The notes under the pieces are model-generated. The model saw nothing but the letters and a program-made list of their open reading frames with translations, made no database searches and was not told where the DNA came from. The position numbers were made by a program, and so were the translations under genes. Below are positions 1 through 10,080 of a DNA stretch of 64,000 nucleotides, in pieces (position 1 is the stretch's first letter; the number at the start of each line of letters is the position of its first letter). Source of the DNA: Tahibacter amnicola (GTDB taxonomy: Bacteria > Pseudomonadota > Gammaproteobacteria > Xanthomonadales > Rhodanobacteraceae). The stretch spans positions 5,483,465 through 5,547,464 of the forward strand of contig NZ_CP104694.1 in the NCBI RefSeq assembly GCF_025398735.1, given 5' to 3'.

Positions 1-909
1 CACCTCAAACCCCTGGATTTCCCCGTCCCGATGTTTGGGCTGGCCGTGGAGCCCGCCCACAAGGGCCAGGAACAGAAGCTCGCCACCGCGCTGCACAAGT
101 TGTGCGAGGAAGACCCCTGCTTCCGTGTCGAGCACAACAAGGAGCTCAACGAGACCGTCATTCGCGGCCTATCGGATCTCCACCTCAAGCTCACGCTCGA
201 GCGCATGCGCGACCGCTACGGCGTCGAGGTGAAATCACGCCCGCCACGCATCGCCTACCGCGAAACCGTCGGCGTGAACGCCGAAGGTCATCATCGTCAC
301 AAGAAGCAGACGGGCGGCGCCGGCCAGTTCGGCGAAGTATTCCTGCGCATCGAACCGCTGGAACGCGGAGCCGGCTTCGAGTTCGTCGACGCGGTCAAGG
401 GTGGCACGATTCCCGGCCAGTTCCTCCCCGCCGTGGAGAAAGGCGTGCGCCAGGTGCTCGAGCATGGCGCCATTGCCGGCTACCAGATGCAGGACGTGCG
501 CGTCATCGTCTACGACGGCAAGTCGCATCCGGTCGATTCCAAGGAAGTGGCGTTCGTCTCCGCCGGCAAGAAAGCGTTCCTGGACGCGATCTCCAAGGCA
601 CGTCCCACGCTGCTCGAGCCGGTCGTGAACATGGAAGTGTTCGTTCCCGACAACCACATGGGTGATGTGACCGGCGCACTGGCCAGCAAGCGGGCGCGCA
701 TCAATGGCACTGATTCCGCCCACGGTGGCGAGATCATCATCAAGGCGCAGGTGCCGCTGGCGGAAGTGTCCGACTACCAGACCGAGCTCAAGTCCATGAC
801 CGGCGGCCGTGGCCGCTACGCCATTGAATTCAGCCACTACGAAGCAGTGCCGCCGAACGTCCAGAAGCAACTGATGGACGCCTACAAGCCGCGCGTGGAA
901 GAAGACTGA
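1..909 (+). CDS. Elongation factor G-like protein, 3' part (5' end outside window)
   Basis: The reading frame is open from base 1 and ends at TGA 907-909, so 302 C-terminal residues are visible and the GTPase domain lies upstream of the window. The visible part covers EF-G domains III to V. It includes the domain III start (FPVPMFGLAVEP), domain IV features (KQTGGAGQFGEV, GGTIPGQFLPAVEKG, HPVDSKEVAF) and a domain V with LLEPVVNMEVFVPDNHMGDV. Canonical EF-G has YPV in the dynamic loop region and PLSEMFGY/LRSxTQGR in domain V; here the latter reads PLAEVSDYQTELKSMTGGRG. That divergence fits a second EF-G paralogue (FusA2/EF-G-like) better than the housekeeping FusA. Such proteins act on the ribosome in translocation or recycling, but the exact role of this paralogue is unknown. 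The next gene reads the same way but is about 245 bp away, behind a hairpin. Confidence 0.9.
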   Translation, partial: HLKPLDFPVPMFGLAVEPAHKGQEQKLATALHKLCEEDPCFRVEHNKELNETVIRGLSDLHLKLTLERMRDRYGVEVKSRPPRIAYRETVGVNAEGHHRHKKQTGGAGQFGEVFLRIEPLERGAGFEFVDAVKGGTIPGQFLPAVEKGVRQVLEHGAIAGYQMQDVRVIVYDGKSHPVDSKEVAFVSAGKKAFLDAISKARPTLLEPVVNMEVFVPDNHMGDVTGALASKRARINGTDSAHGGEIIIKAQVPLAEVSDYQTELKSMTGGRGRYAIEFSHYEAVPPNVQKQLMDAYKPRVEED

Positions 910-920
910 CCTGCCCCAGC

Positions 921-952
921 GCCTTGCCCGCCGATCCTTCGGCGGGCAAGGC
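921..952. terminator. Strong hairpin after the EF-G-like gene
   Basis: An inverted repeat (GCCTTGCCCGCCGA / TCGGCGGGCAAGGC with a 4-base loop) lies 11 bases after the stop codon. There is no U-run after it on the plus strand, so it is a plausible but imperfect terminator or an mRNA 3'-end stabiliser. Confidence 0.5.
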
Positions 953-1153
953 TGTCTCCGCTGTGTCGCGCCGTACTGACGGTGCTCCATTGATACAGAC
1001 GCAGCGAAACCCGCATCCCCCTACCCTGTCCCCGCCCCCTTCTTTCCGAATTGGGACGGGTCTCGCACTTCCCGCAATTACCACTTTCCACAGATTGCAT
1101 TCTCCAAATGCGATTCGTATACATCCGCCGCCCCTCCCCCTGATGGAACGCGT

Positions 1154-3079
1154 ATGGATACTCGAATGAACGCATTGCTGGCCGCGCTGTTGCTGGCCAG
1201 CTCTACCTCGCATGCCGCCTGGACCGCAAACGGACCTGACGGCGGCTATATCTTCGACTTGGTCACCCACGGCAACGCCGCGCTGGCCGCTACCGGCGAC
1301 GGCATTTATCGTTCGATTGACGGCGGCCTGCAGTGGGCACGCTTGGGCGACCTGCCACGCGGACTGGAAATGTCCAGCATCACGGCCAGTCACAGCGGAG
1401 AACGTCTCTGGGCCACCTCGCAATGGAGCTCTGACGTCTTCCGCAGCACAGACTTCGGACGGACCTGGACCCGCCACGAGGCCAACTTCGCGACGGACGT
1501 CGTGATCCACCCGCTGCGTAGTGAGAGCCTGATCGCCTACAACCGCTACAACGATATACCGATGGTTTCCCAGAACGGCGGCGAATCCTGGCGCCGCGTC
1601 GTCAGCCCTGCGGACTTCCGGCCGGAAGCCATCGCCGCAGATCACGCCGTCGCGTATGCGTTCTACGCTGCGGTGGACGGCGGACTGATGCGCTCCGTGG
1701 ACGGCGGCCTGAATTGGACACCACTCCCCAATGCCAGCTACTCCGAAACCACGGACCTCGTAGTCGATCCCTTCGACCCAAACATTCTCCTGACCTCGCA
1801 CGGGCGGATGGTTGCCGGATCAGTCGGCCGCTACGTCGTCAATAGCCAGTCTTACACGCGCCCCCAATCCGGCAGCAGCAGTGCACTGGGCCTGGTGGCT
1901 GATCCGACCACGCCCGGACGCTTCTGGTGGTCGGCGATCTCGCTCAATGGCATCTACAACAGTGATGTCTATGAGTCGACCGATCACGGTAACAGCTGGC
2001 ACCTCGTCAGTAACTCCTTCGTCCGGCCGCTCGCGGCCAACGCTCAGCTGGCTGGCCATGTGTTTGCCGCGCGCGCCGGCGGCGGACTCGCCCTCTCCGT
2101 CGATGCCGGTCGTACCTGGTTGTCGGCCCATCGGGGAATTCCCCTGGCGGCAACCACGCACGTGCTGGTGGATCCCACCAACCCCTATCGGATCACTGTC
2201 CTCGCCGACGGGCGCCTGCAACGCAGCAACGACGGCGCCGGGTCCTGGCATGCGCACGGCAACCTGCCAGACGTCCCGGTCACGGCACTGGCTCGCGCAC
2301 CGTCCAATCCCGCGTACCTGCTGGCAACGGTCTGGGATTCGAGCCTGTATGCCAGCCAGGACAACGGCGCACACTGGCAACGCATCGCGGCGACACCCAA
2401 TGTGCCGCACAACCTCACTGTCGACGCCACCGACAGCCGCAAATTGGCGCTGACAGACGGCTTCCAGGCAAGCTGGAGCGATAACGGCGGCACCGACTGG
2501 CGGCCAGTGATCGTCAGCGGTGGCGACGTCTCCCTGCGCTACCTCGTCACGCGCCCCAATGGCGCCATCCGCTACTACGGCCTCGTCGACTCAAGCGTCG
2601 CCAAGTACCACGTAGTGCGCGCCGAACAACACGGCGCCCTCTTCCAGGCGACGAGCGATCGCGAGGTCTCGGCGCTGGCGGTGCATCCCACCAACGATCT
2701 GCAGCTGCTGGCACTCGAGATCGACGACGACGGCCAGCACTTTGCGACCTGGCATTCACGCGATGGGGGCGACCATTGGACGCAGCGGGGTTCGATCGTC
2801 ACGCCATCGCCCGGATTTTCCGCGCAACTGACCTTCGACACCTGCGACACGCAGACCGTTTATGCTCTGGCGGGTGATCGTGCGTGGCGGAGCACTGACC
2901 AGGGCCGCACATGGCAAGAGGAGCCCCTAGGCATACCGAGCAGTTCGCACTACGCGCTGGTTTCCGCCTGCCATGAGGGCCGATCGCTGGTCGTCGCGGC
3001 CACACGAAATGCGGGCGCACAGGTTCGTACAGCAGAAGCGATCGATCGGGTGTTTACGAACGGCTTCGAGGCCGATTGA
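1154..3079 (+). CDS. Secreted Asp-box (BNR/sortilin-like) beta-propeller protein with a C-terminal GFE-type tail
   Basis: A 641-residue protein with an N-terminal signal peptide (MNALLAALLLASSTSHA, cleavage before AW). The likely start is ATG 1154 or ATG 1166; neither has a strong Shine-Dalgarno. The body carries many Asp-box motifs of the S-x-D-x-G-x-(T/S/H)-W type, for example SIDGGLQW, SVDGGLNW, STDHGNSW, SVDAGRTW, SNDGAGSW, SQDNGAHW, SRDGGDHW and STDQGRTW. Repeats of this sort fold as sialidase- or sortilin-like beta-propellers. I see no sialidase Arg triad or FRIP box, so an enzymatic role is not supported; binding or structural function at the surface is more likely. The protein ends in VFTNGFEAD, a short hydrophobic-GFE tail also seen in other exported proteins of this lineage and echoed by the LPMO at 54346. 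Confidence 0.8.
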   Translation: MDTRMNALLAALLLASSTSHAAWTANGPDGGYIFDLVTHGNAALAATGDGIYRSIDGGLQWARLGDLPRGLEMSSITASHSGERLWATSQWSSDVFRSTDFGRTWTRHEANFATDVVIHPLRSESLIAYNRYNDIPMVSQNGGESWRRVVSPADFRPEAIAADHAVAYAFYAAVDGGLMRSVDGGLNWTPLPNASYSETTDLVVDPFDPNILLTSHGRMVAGSVGRYVVNSQSYTRPQSGSSSALGLVADPTTPGRFWWSAISLNGIYNSDVYESTDHGNSWHLVSNSFVRPLAANAQLAGHVFAARAGGGLALSVDAGRTWLSAHRGIPLAATTHVLVDPTNPYRITVLADGRLQRSNDGAGSWHAHGNLPDVPVTALARAPSNPAYLLATVWDSSLYASQDNGAHWQRIAATPNVPHNLTVDATDSRKLALTDGFQASWSDNGGTDWRPVIVSGGDVSLRYLVTRPNGAIRYYGLVDSSVAKYHVVRAEQHGALFQATSDREVSALAVHPTNDLQLLALEIDDDGQHFATWHSRDGGDHWTQRGSIVTPSPGFSAQLTFDTCDTQTVYALAGDRAWRSTDQGRTWQEEPLGIPSSSHYALVSACHEGRSLVVAATRNAGAQVRTAEAIDRVFTNGFEAD

Positions 3080-3139
3080 TACAGCTGGCGGCCGGCCCCC
3101 ATCCTCGGGTCCGGCCGCCGGCACCGACAAGGAGGATCT

Positions 3140-3286
3140 ATGACCATCCATTTCGCCATCCAGCCGCTCCTGGCCCTCGCTGCCGGCATCCTTATCCTGG
3201 TCCGGCCGAAGATGCTGAATCTGATTGTGGCGGTCTACCTGATCGTCATCGGAATTCTCGGCCTGTTCCCGGGCCTTCGCATCTAA
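3140..3286 (+). CDS. DUF3096 small membrane protein
   Basis: A 48-residue protein that begins at ATG 3140, seven bases after a near-perfect Shine-Dalgarno (AAGGAGG), and ends at TAA 3284-3286. The sequence begins MTIHFAIQPLLALAAG and continues with two hydrophobic stretches split by RPKMLNL. This matches the short DUF3096 family of two-helix inner-membrane proteins. The function of the family is unknown. A longer frame (3076-4863) runs over it in another phase, but its upstream part is non-coding in character, so this small gene is preferred here. Confidence 0.8.
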   Translation: MTIHFAIQPLLALAAGILILVRPKMLNLIVAVYLIVIGILGLFPGLRI

Positions 3287-3423
3287 ACAACGGCCACACG
3301 GCGATCGAGCATTCCGGCGGCCTGCCAGCCGCCGCGCCCGTCATGCGCTTTCGCCGGCCCTTTTCCCGCACTAGACTGCGCGCCCCGTGGCGTGGCCGTC
3401 CGACGGTTACGCCTGCCTGCCGT

Positions 3424-4863
3424 GTGACTGCCGTCGTGCCTGTTTACCGCCACCTCCTGATCCTGCTTCTGGGAATCGCTCCGGCCGCCGCCGAAGTCGA
3501 GCCCGTGCTCGACAGCGCGGCGATCGTGCAGCCGGCATTGCTCTCGGGCCCCGGCTTCACCGTCAGCCCCACCGCCACGGTGCGCGGCTTCATGGCGCAG
3601 TTCGAGATCACCACCGCTTTCGGCCCCCTCGTGGCCGAAAGCGTGGAACTGCTTGCCATCCGCCAGGCGGAAATCCCCGCGATTGAAGCGCTCGAACGCA
3701 CCAGCCGCACCGAAGCCTTCTCGCAGGCGCTGAAAAATCGCGCCGAGAAAACCGGCAAGGCCGTCTGGCAGGTAGCCACCCATCCGATCGACACGGTGAC
3801 GGGCTTGCCCGCCGGCGTCGCGCGCTATTTCGTCAAGCAGGTAAATCGCTGGACCAACCGCGCCCAGTCCGTGAGTGATCGCGCCGCGCGCGAGTTCGGC
3901 AGCAGCGGTGATCCCTTTTCCGAGCCGCAGGCCCCCATGGGCACCGCACGCGCATCCGGCGGCGACGCATCAGAAAAGAAGGGCAAAGCCTGGTACGAAC
4001 GCGCCGGCAAGGAAGTCAGCCGCGAAGTCAAACGCCAGCTCGACTTCGGCAAGATGCGACGCGAGCTCGCCAAGCACCTGGGCGTGGATCCCTACTCCAG
4101 CAACCCGCTGCTGCGCGAACGCCTCGATCGCCTCGCCTGGGCCGCCGTAGGCGGCAACCTCTCCGCCGGCGCCGCGCTCGACAGCATCGGCGGCGCCGCC
4201 GCGCAGGTGCTCAGCGTCACCGGCCAGCTCAACACCCTGGTGTGGGAACTCGACCCGGAAAACCTGCGTGAAGCCAACCGCGTGCGCTTCGCCCGCTGGT
4301 GCAGCGACGATTTCGCCGTTCGCCAGTTCCTCCGCCGCGGCGGATTCACCGACACCTTGCGCACATCGCTCGCCGATTCCGTCGAAGCCCTCAAACCTGC
4401 CGCCGGCTGCAACGACCTCGTCGAAATCGCCGCGGGCACCCGCACCGAACTCGAAGCCCGCTACCTCGTCAACGCACTGACCCTATTGCGCCACCACGGC
4501 GGAAAACCCGGCGGCAAACTCTTCGTCGTCGGCGCCGCCATCGTCTGGCGCAGTACTGATGGCAACCTCATCCTCCCGCTGCCGCTGGATTGGATGAGCT
4601 GGACCGACGACATGGCCGCGTTCTTCGACAGCCCCCAATTCGCCAAAGAATCGAACAAAACGCTGCTGCTCACCGGCGAAGCCTCGATGCAGACCCAGCG
4701 CGAACTCACGCGTCGCGGGTGGCACCTGATGGCGCGAACACCCTATCCGGGAGCACCGGCGTATGCGGCGGATATTTCACAGGGGCTTCCACAAACGCTC
4801 GATATGGAACCGGCGCAGCTTCTGTGTGTGGGGGATGTGGAGGAGACGGCGGCGTGTTTGTGA
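3424..4863 (+). CDS. Exported protein of unknown function
   Basis: About 479 residues from GTG 3424 (or GTG 3436, which gives a tighter signal peptide MPVYRHLLILLLGIAPAAA). The frame extends upstream to 3076, but that part overlaps the DUF3096 gene and looks non-coding. After the signal peptide comes an alpha-rich body with a charged central segment (residues about 180-225, SEKKGKAWYERAGKEVSREVKRQLDF) and the stretch LAWAAVGGNLSAGAALDSIGGAAAQ. I do not recognise a family. The location is likely periplasmic or outer membrane. No close operon partner is evident: the next gene is on the other strand. Confidence 0.65.
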   Translation: MTAVVPVYRHLLILLLGIAPAAAEVEPVLDSAAIVQPALLSGPGFTVSPTATVRGFMAQFEITTAFGPLVAESVELLAIRQAEIPAIEALERTSRTEAFSQALKNRAEKTGKAVWQVATHPIDTVTGLPAGVARYFVKQVNRWTNRAQSVSDRAAREFGSSGDPFSEPQAPMGTARASGGDASEKKGKAWYERAGKEVSREVKRQLDFGKMRRELAKHLGVDPYSSNPLLRERLDRLAWAAVGGNLSAGAALDSIGGAAAQVLSVTGQLNTLVWELDPENLREANRVRFARWCSDDFAVRQFLRRGGFTDTLRTSLADSVEALKPAAGCNDLVEIAAGTRTELEARYLVNALTLLRHHGGKPGGKLFVVGAAIVWRSTDGNLILPLPLDWMSWTDDMAAFFDSPQFAKESNKTLLLTGEASMQTQRELTRRGWHLMARTPYPGAPAYAADISQGLPQTLDMEPAQLLCVGDVEETAACL

Positions 4864-5112
4864 GGTTCGGCCGGTCGCATCACTCAGAACGTCGAATCAA
4901 CGCCTCTCATTCTGCGAATCGCGTAACCGCCGAACCTCCTCCACTCCGGCAATCGCGGGATAGCGGCGACGCTTCCGGGGAAGCGTGAAGGTGCCGGCGA
5001 AACGCAACGATACTGTCCGCCGCCACGCGAGCCGTTAGCACGAGCTGAAACTCCACCGAATAGAATGGGCGCAAATGCGCCCATTCTTGACCAAAAAACT
5101 TTGTGGCGGAAT

Positions 5113-8100
5113 CTACTTCTCGTCGAACGCCTTGGGGTTTTCCCCACAGGTGCTCTTGCAATCGTTGTACGTATCAGCAGCCCAGTCCCAACAATTCTGT
5201 ACGCCGACTGCTGTCGCGCTGTATTTAGGCCTTGGCCTGGTAATCATCTCCCGCAGGCACTTCTCCTCGCAATCGCCGGGTCCCTGCGGTTGCGCAGTAC
5301 ATTGCTCTTCACTAAATTTTTCATTGGAGTCCGCACCTTCACCATAAGCCGTGTCCCAAAACGTCTTTGGCCCGTGGCCTCCGCAGTCCGGCTGCAAACC
5401 CGGCACTGCGGAAGATGCACAGAGGAAATCGTGTGGGACTTGGCGTAGTCCGCGCATGGGACGCGTGCACTTGTATACGGTCAAGCCGAATCTGTCGAAC
5501 AGCGACTGGGGTCGCTGAAATGCATATCCATAGGTACTCAGCCCACCGCGCAGTCCAATCGGGTCACTTTCAACATAGCGTCCGGTGGAAGCTTCATAGT
5601 CGCGGAAGTAGTTGTAGTTCAATCCCGTCGAAGCATCCAAGTACTGGCCCGGGAACCGGAGCGAAACGTCGATGCCCCCTGGAGGAACGACAGCCGCATT
5701 TTCGCCGAATGCGCTCGCAAAATAGTCCCACTTCCATTGCTGGGCGTTGTTGCCTGGATTGATTGCAACCCGGGGCGTGCCCAATGGATCAGTTTCCAAA
5801 TAGCTCGCCAGACCATTCATCGCGACCGCTACCGGCACGTCGTCAACGTACAAATATTCCACCGCACCAGACCCCGGATACTCCGCTAGCAATACGCCGC
5901 TTTCGCCGAAGACAAACGTCCGTCGTGTGTCGACGATGTTGGTGCCGGACTCGCTGCGCATTGTCTTTCTGACCCGCTGACCGAGCGCGTTGTACAAGTA
6001 CAGTGCCGTCATCGTGGAACCAGGTTGGTGGTTGCATGTCTCCGGATCGGTACAGACTAGGCCGCCGGCCGTTTCCTGAATCTTCGCGCTATTCAGCCGA
6101 TTCCTGGCGCCATAGGTAAACGTCGGAAGCTGATTGTCGGCCCGCGCCAGTGTGTTGCCACTCCCGTCATAGGTGCGTGTTGATGAACCGACCGTGCCCA
6201 ACCGATGCGTTCCAGGCGCATACCCATAGTTCTCGACCGGCTGACCGGCAATCAGCTTGGACAGACGGTCGCCCGTCTTGTTGTACGAATAATCTTCTCG
6301 CGTAACTCCGAGCCTGTCTTTCACCAGCGTCAAACGGTGCAGCGAATCGTATTCGTACTGCCGTTCCGCCGGCGTGGCCACTCCGAGCTCAGCCGCGGCG
6401 GTAATCTCGCCCATTACGTTTGTCGTGAACTCGAGATTGAAGCCTTCCGCCCCAGCGGAACTGGTGATACTGTCGATGAGGTAGTCGTTGTCGTAGGTCT
6501 TGGTCGAAGTACGTCCATTACCATATGTCACCACGTTTACCGGGCCAAACGGGTAATACGTGATGTTCGAAACAACGGCAGTCGAACTGGCGGACGGGCT
6601 CGGCCTCCAACTCAACCCAGTGACACGTCCCAATCCATCACGCGAATAGGTCGCTTCCGCTCCGCTGGGATAGACAATCTGGATGAGGCGGTCCGCCTTG
6701 TCGTAGACGTAGGACACAACAGACGTCAACGGCGCGGAAACTCCACCGGCCGTGGCAACATACTGCGTCTTGCGCGTGATGTTGCCACGGCGGTCGTAGC
6801 AGTAGGTCGTGGCACCAGACTCGTCACTGACCTGAGTCAGGCGCCCCATTGGATAGGACTCCGTACACCCTGTCACCGCATTCGACTGGTCATAGCGAAA
6901 CGCCACATTCTGCGTCGAATCCGGGTAGGTCAATGAGACCCGACGATTCAGGCTGTCAAACGTCACAGCGGCGGTAATGCCCCGATTATCCGTCAGGCGT
7001 GTGCGATTTCCTGCCCTGTCGTAGACATAGTCAGCGTGCCCCGTATCTGGACTATCCAGTGCGGTCTGGTTCCCAAGGCTGTCAAACGTGTACGTCGTGG
7101 AAAGACTATCTGGATCAGTCACCGACTTGACTCTACCTGCCGTGTTGTACACGTAGGTCGTTCTTGACTGTCGTGTTTCCGGATCCGTACCAGTAGCGTC
7201 ACGCAGCATACTGGTGAGGCGGTTTAGCCCATCATATTCCTGTATGGTTTCCACGCCGAAGGCGTCTTTGGTGCGCGTCAGGTTGCCGTTTCCATCGTAG
7301 CCAGGGCTCTCAAAGACCGGCACGGAAAACGCGTTGAGCTGGGCAGTCAAACGATCCAGCGAATCGTATGTACGTGCCATTGCAAACTTGAGCCCGGTGG
7401 AGGGCGAATTCGGGTTGTAGCTGGAATCGTAGATGCCTTCGCCCACACGCTTGCCGGACTTGTCCAGAGTGTAGTGCACGCGATTGCCCCCGCTATCGAT
7501 CACGTCGGTCAAGCGTCCAGCCGAATCGTAAACGTATGTGTTGAAAACGCCATCCGGCAACGTCACCTTGGTCACATTTCCGTGCGTATCGTATTCAAGC
7601 CTGGTCGTTGCGTCGGCAAGCCCAATATTGCCTGTACCCAATGCGCGCACATAGCGCCGAATCATTCGCCCTCGCTGGTCGTAAGCGAAGTCGGTGAAGC
7701 TGCCATTGGCATCTTTCATGCGCGCGACCTGTCCGTCACGCGTGTAGGCAATCCGTTCTGTAACGTGCCCTAATGCGTTGACGTGTTTACGCAGGTCGCC
7801 AACGCGATGACAGGGACCGGCGAAATTTCCGCAACCCGACTCGTCGGACACCGTGAAGTAGCGGAACGTCTCTATGTCATCGATCCCGTTCATACCCTCT
7901 TCGGTCGGCAGGCGCGGCCCGTTTACCGACTTCAGATTCCCGAGCACCGGACATTCGACGGAAGCGTTCGCGACATCCGCCGATTCACAGTAGGTGTAAG
8001 TCCACCGGCGAACTCCGAGCGGTGCGGCGGAGGCGGAATCGCACGCAAACGCCATAGCTGCCGAACTGGTCGCATCTACATGGCATCGTGCAGTGACTTG

Positions 8101-10080
8101 TTCGCGCGCATTGTAGGTCCAGCGGGTGACCTGTTCGATGACGCCCTGGCTGTTCTCAACAGTGCGCTGTACGGGCTTTGCAAATGTCGGATGCCACTCC
8201 GTTCGCGTCGTGCGGGCTGGCGCGACCGCCGGACGATTTGCCGGAGATGGGCAGCTGAAATATTTCGCGGAAATTCCGAGATGGTCCGCATGCCTGGCGC
8301 CGGGGAATGGCTGGTCACTGGTGCAGGTCTTCTTCTCGCAATCCGCCATAGCCGGGCCAACGGTGGTGCCGACCGGGCACCCGCTGGACGCCGTAGCAGC
8401 TTGTACGGCTTCTTTCCTGACGATTTCGAGTCCACGGCTGTTGTAGTCACGGTCGGTCGTGTAGCCCCGACCGTCAGTGGTCAGGTCAGCCAGACCGTTT
8501 TGGTCGTAGACGGTGGATTTCGTCGTAGTTCCACTGCAGCCGGTGCATCCCAACGTAGCCTCGGAAAGCACGACCTTTCCGTTCCTCACAACGCCTTGGA
8601 TGGTCTCAGTAGTGAGCTTCGGATGAGTAACAACGGTCGCCGTCCGAGTTTCATTCAGCGTATACGCGAATGTGTATGCGATATCGTCCGCCGGGTCGTT
8701 CTTGTTGCCGACCAGATAGGACTTCGTCGCCAGGCTACGCAGGGTTACACCACCGAAGTTCTGCATCTGGTTGTATTCGTAGGCGGTATAGTCGACGCCA
8801 TTCCGCAGCACCCGCTCCAGAAGGATCTCGCCGGTATCCGTTCTGTAGCGGTACTCGCGTGTCGCCGCGTCCGGATACGACACCAGTCGCAGCACCCCTC
8901 GACCGTAGCTGTCCGGCGTGTCGATCGTGTACTGAATGGCTTCCCCATTAGGAAGCGTGACTGAGGCGATAGTCGGCGATGCCGAGGACGCATAGTTGAA
9001 TACAAGCTTGCGGCCGCTGGTGTCCTGTACTGCCGACAGACGTCCATTGGCATCGTATGTCAGCGTAGTGCCGCGCTGACTACGATCCTTGACACTAACC
9101 AGCCGGCCGACGTCGTTGTAAGTTTCGACGCGACCGCTTTGATCAACGATTTCATAGCCGCTCGCTGGCGTTCCGCCGAGAACGGTGAGTGTCAATTGCT
9201 CATCAATGAGTGTGCTCTTTCCACCGGAGAAGTCTCCGAATATCGAAAGATAGCCATCGGGTCGGTAGGCGAGCACCGTTCGATAGGCGCCGTCGCCAGA
9301 GTCGATGACGTAACTTTCGAAGTTGTGACGCCATGCGTGGCCGACAGGCCAGTCACCGGCACCGTAATTCGGACCGAAGCTGTTGTAGGTACGCTGCAAG
9401 GTGAGCGCGCCGGATGACGAGCTATCCTGCCAATCGATCTCGACCAGCCGCTTGTTGCCAACAAGCGCATCGACGGGTTGGCCGCGCCGCGTCGTGCAGT
9501 TCGTCCGCCCCTTCTCGTTGAACCATCGCTTGACGCACAGACCTCGCTCCTCGAACGAACCAGGCGGACAGAAAATGAACCGGGTATGCTGCCACTTGTT
9601 CAGTCCCCACGGCTCCGGAGGGTTGCATTTGCCCTCGTTGCGCGCGCTTCCGGTGAACGCGTAGTAGGTCGTTCCTTCGACAGGAATCCGGCGCTCGGCA
9701 ATAGGTTTTCCGTAGATGCAGTCGCTGTCGCTATCGGTTTTCCACGGCTTGTCCATGTTGAAGTCGGTCGAGCAGAACTTGACCGCCAGATCTGTACCAT
9801 TTTGCGCAGCCATCGCTGCGTCATTGAACCAGAACTTGTTGATGTGGCACGCGTGCCGAAGATCGTGAGGATTTGGCTGCGGAAAGTTCGACGGGTAGAC
9901 GCACTCGCTCTTCCACGGTGAGAACAGAAGGGCGCTACAGCGCTGGTCCGGCGGGCACGGCGGTGTTTGATAGGCGGGGCATTGATGCGCCGCGTTCACT
10001 ACGCCCCCGACAAGGAGGAACAGTGACAGCAGCCACCGCCCGCCAGCGGCATGCCTGCCACGAAATATGTGTGGTGCCAT
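5113..10080 (-). CDS. RHS/YD-repeat protein with a cysteine-rich C-terminal tip
   Basis: 1,655 residues. It starts with a basic stretch and hydrophobic helix (LLSLFLLVGGVVNAAH) typical of a Sec signal. A Cys-rich N-terminal segment follows, then a DUF6531-like entry domain (RRGQPVDALVGNKRLVEIDW), then dozens of YD repeats of the type G-x(3-9)-Y-x-Y-D-x-x-G-R-L. The RHS core ends with the conserved block DPLGTPRVA ... RFPGQYLDASTGLNYNYFRDY ... RYVESDPIGLRGG. After DPIGL comes a variable tip of about 140 residues with many cysteines (HDFLC, GPGDCEEKCLREM, NCWDWAADTYNDC). In RHS proteins this tip is the variable functional domain enclosed by the YD shell; here the tip family is not one I can name. 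No small immunity-like gene directly follows in the 250 bases downstream. Confidence 0.9.
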   Translation of the reverse strand: MAPHIFRGRHAAGGRWLLSLFLLVGGVVNAAHQCPAYQTPPCPPDQRCSALLFSPWKSECVYPSNFPQPNPHDLRHACHINKFWFNDAAMAAQNGTDLAVKFCSTDFNMDKPWKTDSDSDCIYGKPIAERRIPVEGTTYYAFTGSARNEGKCNPPEPWGLNKWQHTRFIFCPPGSFEERGLCVKRWFNEKGRTNCTTRRGQPVDALVGNKRLVEIDWQDSSSSGALTLQRTYNSFGPNYGAGDWPVGHAWRHNFESYVIDSGDGAYRTVLAYRPDGYLSIFGDFSGGKSTLIDEQLTLTVLGGTPASGYEIVDQSGRVETYNDVGRLVSVKDRSQRGTTLTYDANGRLSAVQDTSGRKLVFNYASSASPTIASVTLPNGEAIQYTIDTPDSYGRGVLRLVSYPDAATREYRYRTDTGEILLERVLRNGVDYTAYEYNQMQNFGGVTLRSLATKSYLVGNKNDPADDIAYTFAYTLNETRTATVVTHPKLTTETIQGVVRNGKVVLSEATLGCTGCSGTTTKSTVYDQNGLADLTTDGRGYTTDRDYNSRGLEIVRKEAVQAATASSGCPVGTTVGPAMADCEKKTCTSDQPFPGARHADHLGISAKYFSCPSPANRPAVAPARTTRTEWHPTFAKPVQRTVENSQGVIEQVTRWTYNAREQVTARCHVDATSSAAMAFACDSASAAPLGVRRWTYTYCESADVANASVECPVLGNLKSVNGPRLPTEEGMNGIDDIETFRYFTVSDESGCGNFAGPCHRVGDLRKHVNALGHVTERIAYTRDGQVARMKDANGSFTDFAYDQRGRMIRRYVRALGTGNIGLADATTRLEYDTHGNVTKVTLPDGVFNTYVYDSAGRLTDVIDSGGNRVHYTLDKSGKRVGEGIYDSSYNPNSPSTGLKFAMARTYDSLDRLTAQLNAFSVPVFESPGYDGNGNLTRTKDAFGVETIQEYDGLNRLTSMLRDATGTDPETRQSRTTYVYNTAGRVKSVTDPDSLSTTYTFDSLGNQTALDSPDTGHADYVYDRAGNRTRLTDNRGITAAVTFDSLNRRVSLTYPDSTQNVAFRYDQSNAVTGCTESYPMGRLTQVSDESGATTYCYDRRGNITRKTQYVATAGGVSAPLTSVVSYVYDKADRLIQIVYPSGAEATYSRDGLGRVTGLSWRPSPSASSTAVVSNITYYPFGPVNVVTYGNGRTSTKTYDNDYLIDSITSSAGAEGFNLEFTTNVMGEITAAAELGVATPAERQYEYDSLHRLTLVKDRLGVTREDYSYNKTGDRLSKLIAGQPVENYGYAPGTHRLGTVGSSTRTYDGSGNTLARADNQLPTFTYGARNRLNSAKIQETAGGLVCTDPETCNHQPGSTMTALYLYNALGQRVRKTMRSESGTNIVDTRRTFVFGESGVLLAEYPGSGAVEYLYVDDVPVAVAMNGLASYLETDPLGTPRVAINPGNNAQQWKWDYFASAFGENAAVVPPGGIDVSLRFPGQYLDASTGLNYNYFRDYEASTGRYVESDPIGLRGGLSTYGYAFQRPQSLFDRFGLTVYKCTRPMRGLRQVPHDFLCASSAVPGLQPDCGGHGPKTFWDTAYGEGADSNEKFSEEQCTAQPQGPGDCEEKCLREMITRPRPKYSATAVGVQNCWDWAADTYNDCKSTCGENPKAFDEK

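Noticed and set aside
7783-8964. 393-residue plus-strand frame
   Set aside because: Antisense to the RHS YD-repeat region, which is unambiguous; no signal or domain of its own.
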